From the NCBI GenBank assembly GCA_029215795.1, contig JARDYH010000001.1, positions 355,532,154 through 355,596,153 of the forward strand: DNA of 64,000 nt. Reading direction: 5' to 3'. Positions 60,509-64,000 of this stretch are shown here, piece by piece. The stretch comes from Anniella stebbinsi. Lineage: Eukaryota; Chordata; Lepidosauria; Squamata; Anniellidae. Numbering within the stretch: the first letter of the stretch is position 1; every line of letters starts with the position of its first letter. The translations under genes were made by a program, and so were the position numbers. Below the pieces are notes generated by a model. The model was not told where the DNA came from and did not search any database. It saw only the letters and a program-made list of their open reading frames with translations.

Positions 60509-61592
60509 ATTACACTTATATACCGCCCCATAGGCAAAGCTGTCTGTGCGGTTTACAAAAATTAAAAAGATTGAGCATTAAAAAGACAATATACAAAATT
60601 TAAAACCATAAAACAGCTGTCATTAAAACCCTTGAAAACATTTTAACTGTTAAGCCAGGCCACAGTGTCAATCAAAACCTCAACTTGAGCTATTAAAATG
60701 GCTGGGAGAAAAGAAAAGTTTTGACCTGGTGCCGAAAAGATAACAGTGTTGGCGCCAGACGGGCCTCATCGGGGAGATCATTCCACAATTGGGGGGCCAC
60801 CACAGAGAAGGCTGTCCGAGCTTCCCTCAGAGTAGGCACCCAGAGGAGGACCTTAGATGTTGAGCATAGTGCATGGGTAGGTTCATGTCGGGAGAGGCGT
60901 TCCATCAGGTATTGTGGTCCCAAGCCGTGTAAGGCTTTATAGGTTAAAACCAGCACCTTGAATCAGGCTCAGAAACTTACAGGCAGCCAATGCAAGCAGG
61001 CCAGAATTGGTCTTAAGTGTTCAAACCTTCTGTTCCCAGTTACTAATCTGGCCGCTGCATTTTGCACAAGCTGCAGCTTCTGAACCGTCTTCAAAGGCAG
61101 CCCCACATAGAGCGCATTGCAGTCATCTAACTTGGAGGTTACCAGAGCATGGACAACTGAAGCCAGGTTATCCCTGTCCAGATAGGGCTGTAGCTGAGCC
61201 ACCAACCAAAGTTGGTAGAAGGCACTGTGTGCCACCAAGGCCACCTGAGCCTCAAGTGACAAAGATGGTTCTAGGAGAACCCCCAAGCTACAAACCTGCT
61301 CCTTCAAGGGGAGTGCAACCCCATCCAGAACAGGTTGAAGACCCTCCATTTGGTCAGAAGAAACCCCCACTAACAGCATCTCAGTCGTGTCTGGATTGAG
61401 TTTCAGTTTATTAGTTCTCATCCAGTCCATTGTCACAGCCAAGCACCGGTTCAGCACATCCACAGTCTCACCTGATGAAGATGAAAAGGAGAAGTAGAGC
61501 TGTGTGTCATCAGTGTACTGATGACAACGCACTCCAAAACTCTGCACCCAACGGTTTCATGTAGATGTTGAACAACATGAGGGACAAGACTA
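60462..61592 (-). mobile_element. LINE family 'A' copy, 3' 1.1 kb
   Basis: A (TGA)n tract of about 15 units (60462-60506) is joined to TATACCGCCCCATAGGCAAA and GCTGTCTGTGCGGTTTACAA. The complement-coded RT then runs from 60693 to 61592. It is 5'-truncated at LMLFNIYMKPLG. Confidence 0.85.
60693..61592 (-). pseudogene. LINE A reverse-transcriptase C-terminal part
   Basis: In the complement: CHQYTDDTQLYFSFSSSSGE, LNPDTTEMLLVG, EQVCSLGVLLEPSLSLEAQV, SKLDDCNALYVGLPLKTVQK, LVTGNRRFEHLRPILACLHW, then a stop near 60966 and, in the same frame, FKALHGLGPQYLMERLS-like sequence to VKTFLFSQPF. The catalytic YADD is changed to YTDD. A small deletion or frameshift removes residues after MKPLG near 61555. 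Confidence 0.85.
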
Positions 61593-62259
61593 AGGATTTC
61601 CATACGAATAAGGGACATGGATTGGACAGGAAGGCTTTATTTTAAGCCTGTAATGCACAATGTAATGGAATTAATATCCTTGTCTGAACAGAGTAGGACC
61701 AAAATATAATAGAATTTAATTCTGATATTTCACCGTGGTCAGGTCCCCTATTTCTGCTGAATCTTACTGGGAGTTTAACTGAAAGGTTTCTAGTCCTTGT
61801 TCTTAAGATGCACGAAAACTGTTGTTGTTTTCATGCATCTTAATAACATCCTTTGAGGGGGTTGGCCGGGGGGGGGGAGCCATGAAGTACTCAAACAAAC
61901 TTTAAACTTTAAAGTGAAAATCTCATTTGATGATAACGTCATACTTGGGGCTGCCTTTCTGCAGTTACTTGCAGTTTGTTATAAAGAACTATCAGCTTTA
62001 AGCCAAGTGAGCAACATTATTCATAAAATCTACAAGGAGGTAATGAACAGTGTCTTCAGAGATTGAAAAACTAAGTTTTTTTCTGGATAATGGAAATAAA
62101 GCTGAGAACCAGCCTGGGCAATTTCCTTGGCATAGAGTTCCAAAGAGTAAGCATCACTATACAAAAGGAACTACTTTGTTCTCTCTCACACACATACACA
62201 CACACACCAAGCCAAACAAAAACACACACAACTACAACCTTTTATCAGTGAATTGAGGG
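61593..62259. other. Intron, nothing recognised
   Basis: A G-run at about 61868-61878 and a (CA)n tract near 62188-62210. No further feature. Confidence 0.5.
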
Positions 62260-62575
62260 AGCATCAAGAAGGGTCCCTCGTGCTCATCTGAGGGGGACAG
62301 GAAAATCCATACACTGAAAGGTGTGTTGAGTCTTTACCCTCAGGGCTTTAAAGGTAATAATCAGCACCTTACATTAGGAACAGAAGCAGATTGGAAACCA
62401 GTACAGAGACGAAGGAGGAAAGGTAATATGCTATCTGTAGTTCATCATCTTTAAAAGATGGGCTCCAAAATTCTTCACAAGTTGAAGCTTCTGACTCATC
62501 CTCAAAGACAACCCCAGTAGTCAGTAGGAAGTTACTAAAGCCAATAGCAGCCAGTATTGAAGCATTTAAGGGTGC
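62260..62575 (-). repeat. Degenerate LINE fragment (CR1/L2 group)
   Basis: CAGGGCTTTAAAGGTAATAA, TCAGCACCTTACATTAGG, TTGGAAACCAGTACAGAGAC and ACAAGTTGAAGCTTCTGACT are the complement of the RT C-terminal region (FKALKxxxL, LHWxP). Many substitutions. Confidence 0.6.
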
Positions 62576-62649
62576 AATGTTTAGACAAATAAAAGTCCTA
62601 CAATTCTGAGCTTTCCCTAGCCAGCATAGTATTGGGATCTAAGTCTGCA

Positions 62650-62742
62650 GCCTTAGTCTTACTCACCTGGGAGTAAGTCCTGTTGAAATCAATGGTGTTC
62701 ATTTCAGAGTAAACATGCATAGGATTGCACTGTAAGTAGGCA
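62650..62742. repeat. Short palindromic repeat (AATCCTAT family), well preserved
   Basis: CTTACTCACCTGGGAGTAAG, TCCTGTTGAAATCAATGGTG, TTCAGAGTAAACATGCATAG, then GATTGCACTGTAA. Confidence 0.65.
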
Positions 62743-63124
62743 CTCAGAGTTATTTTTAAGAAGTATGCAACCAGGTACAAACGCAGCCAAACATGTTAAT
62801 ACTATCAGCACCAAATTACAACAAAATACAAATGTTGTATTGTGAACTTTTTCCAGCTGACAAATTGGGGTAAGGTTACAACCCCTATATTCAGTAATCT
62901 TGTTAGTATCTTTTATGTTTATTTATTTGGGTTTATTTGTTGTATTTTTTCATGCATTGGATGCCTAGCAAAAAAACTATAAATGTATACATTTTTAAAA
63001 AAAAAGGTTTGGAAATCTGTTATGCAATTTACTGGTAGCAGAGTTGTTAAATTTAGTCTACAAACATACTAGAGTTTGCCATTTGACAGTGTCAGTTCTG
63101 GGCTCCAAAATCTGTTTCCATTCA

Positions 63125-63225
63125 TATAATAACAATGCAACCCTATAAATGTCTATTCAGAAGTAAATTGCACTGAGTTCAGTGACATTTATTCCCAGAT
63201 AAGCTGATACAGGTTTGCAGCCAAC
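63125..63225. repeat. Short palindromic repeat (AATCCTAT family)
   Basis: CAATGCAACCCTATAAATGT, CTATTCAGAAGTAAATTGCA, CTGAGTTCAGTGACATTTAT, TCCCAGATAAG and GGTTTGCAGCCA. Confidence 0.55.
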
Positions 63226-63974
63226 ATTCTCTTAATAAAATCCGTTCTAACTCCAATTCCTTTCTGATCGGAGAAGTTTTCAAAATCCAGCTGCTATACT
63301 AAATGGCTTATAGAATTCTTTGTGTAAATCTAAGTCTATCACATCTAATGCTGCTTGTGGTTTCCTGCCACCTTTCCCAAGAATTGTCTCAGTGGGGAAG
63401 AAAAATGCAATGCAAGATTGCAATATCTTAACATGCATTAATACCAGCTAGGCAATAATCAGATGTGTGATACCATGTGTAGGATCCAGAAATATTAGCA
63501 GAGTGAGGAGGGGGCGATTCCTCCCACTATGCACTTGCAAAATCTCCTCTGGAAGTTTGTGGGAAGGAAAGGAGAGAGCAGAAAAGTCCCATTCTGCTAG
63601 TACAACTTTGAATTTAACACCATCACAAAAGTATTTTCCAAATAAACAGAATTACTCTTTTCTGTCGGTGTTATCTGCATTATATCTATATTTTTTGTAC
63701 TGTACAACTCCTAGAAAACCAAAAATTTAAATATTTTCATAAGTTCATACACTTATGAAAAAGTTATATCAGCACTACAATACTGATTTCTATAGCTTTC
63801 CACAATTATCAATCTAAAAATTGGATAAAAGACTCATTTAACTAGGAGAACACAAATATTTTTGGTGTTTTTTTTAAAAATAAATGACAGCTGAGCTGTG
63901 CCTCTGGTCCAACTTGAACTAGACAAACAGATACAAATAACTAGTTCCTTATTGCTGATAATTTGCTTTTTCAG
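63226..63974. other. Intron ending at the last acceptor
   Basis: No feature beyond the polypyrimidine tract at 63962-63972. Confidence 0.5.
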
Positions 63975-64000
63975 GTTTATTTATGAAACAGAACATCACA
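63975..64000 (+). CDS. PPP2R5C: PPP2R5C exon, truncated by window edge
   Basis: The acceptor tttgctttttcag at 63962-63974 is followed by a G that completes the split Arg codon, then FIYETEHH. This is the segment that follows FYR in B56-gamma. Only the first 26 bases lie inside the window. The phase-2 junction matches the donor at 59619. Confidence 0.93.

Noticed and set aside
59805..60533. Open frames on both strands over the GC-rich island
   Set aside because: Proline/His-rich and Asp-run translations arise from GCC/ACC repeats and the (TGA)n tract. No protein family is recognisable.

Overview
The window is vertebrate nuclear DNA, almost certainly from a squamate reptile (probably a lizard). 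The evidence is spliced exons of a conserved vertebrate gene separated by AT-rich introns, a Sauria-type tRNA-derived SINE ending in a BovB-like 3' tail (6157-6390), and many CR1/L2-group LINE fragments and non-autonomous DNA transposons.

The only host gene I can support is PPP2R5C, which encodes the B56-gamma regulatory subunit of protein phosphatase 2A, on the + strand. It occupies the window from at least 10263 to the right edge, where an exon is cut off. Seven coding segments are visible. The first two are alternative N-terminal exons: 10263-10422 (internal exon of the long N-terminal form) and 28317-28410 (a first coding exon with its own ATG, 5'UTR and probable promoter). Both end in the same phase and can splice to the first common exon, 54825-55024. 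That exon is followed by 57994-58104, 59309-59401, 59489-59619 and 63975-64000 (partial). Joined through the 28317 start, the residue numbering puts H187, R188, Y190 and R197 of the LxxIxE-binding pocket in exon 59489-59619.

Layout: 1-10.2 kb is intron with a LINE reverse-transcriptase copy (1970-3700), a palindromic repeat cluster, the SINE and a third LINE family. 10.4-28.3 kb is intron rich in palindromic MITE-like elements: a hAT-like element with an exact 8-bp target duplication at 12997-13427, a Harbinger-like element interrupted by a LINE at 16290-16827, and inverted-repeat elements at 19.5, 20.8 and 25.0 kb. 28.4-54.8 kb is a 26-kb intron with older L2/CR1 pieces and, at about 43.9-46.75 kb, the most complete LINE in the window (tandem 132-bp 5' units, endonuclease and reverse transcriptase, several lesions). 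54.8-64 kb holds the common exons, with a GC-rich inverted-repeat element and a LINE copy inside the last intron.

I found no second host gene, no tRNA, rRNA or CRISPR array, and no bacterial-style operon. Apart from PPP2R5C, the long open frames are either retroelement reverse transcriptases or chance frames in repeats. Family names for the repeats come from recognising sequence and protein motifs and were not checked against a repeat library. No undescribed functional system is evident; the most unusual items are structural (tandem 5' LINE units, related hairpin elements at 19.5 and 60.2 kb, and a 43-bp insert with a 14-bp target duplication).
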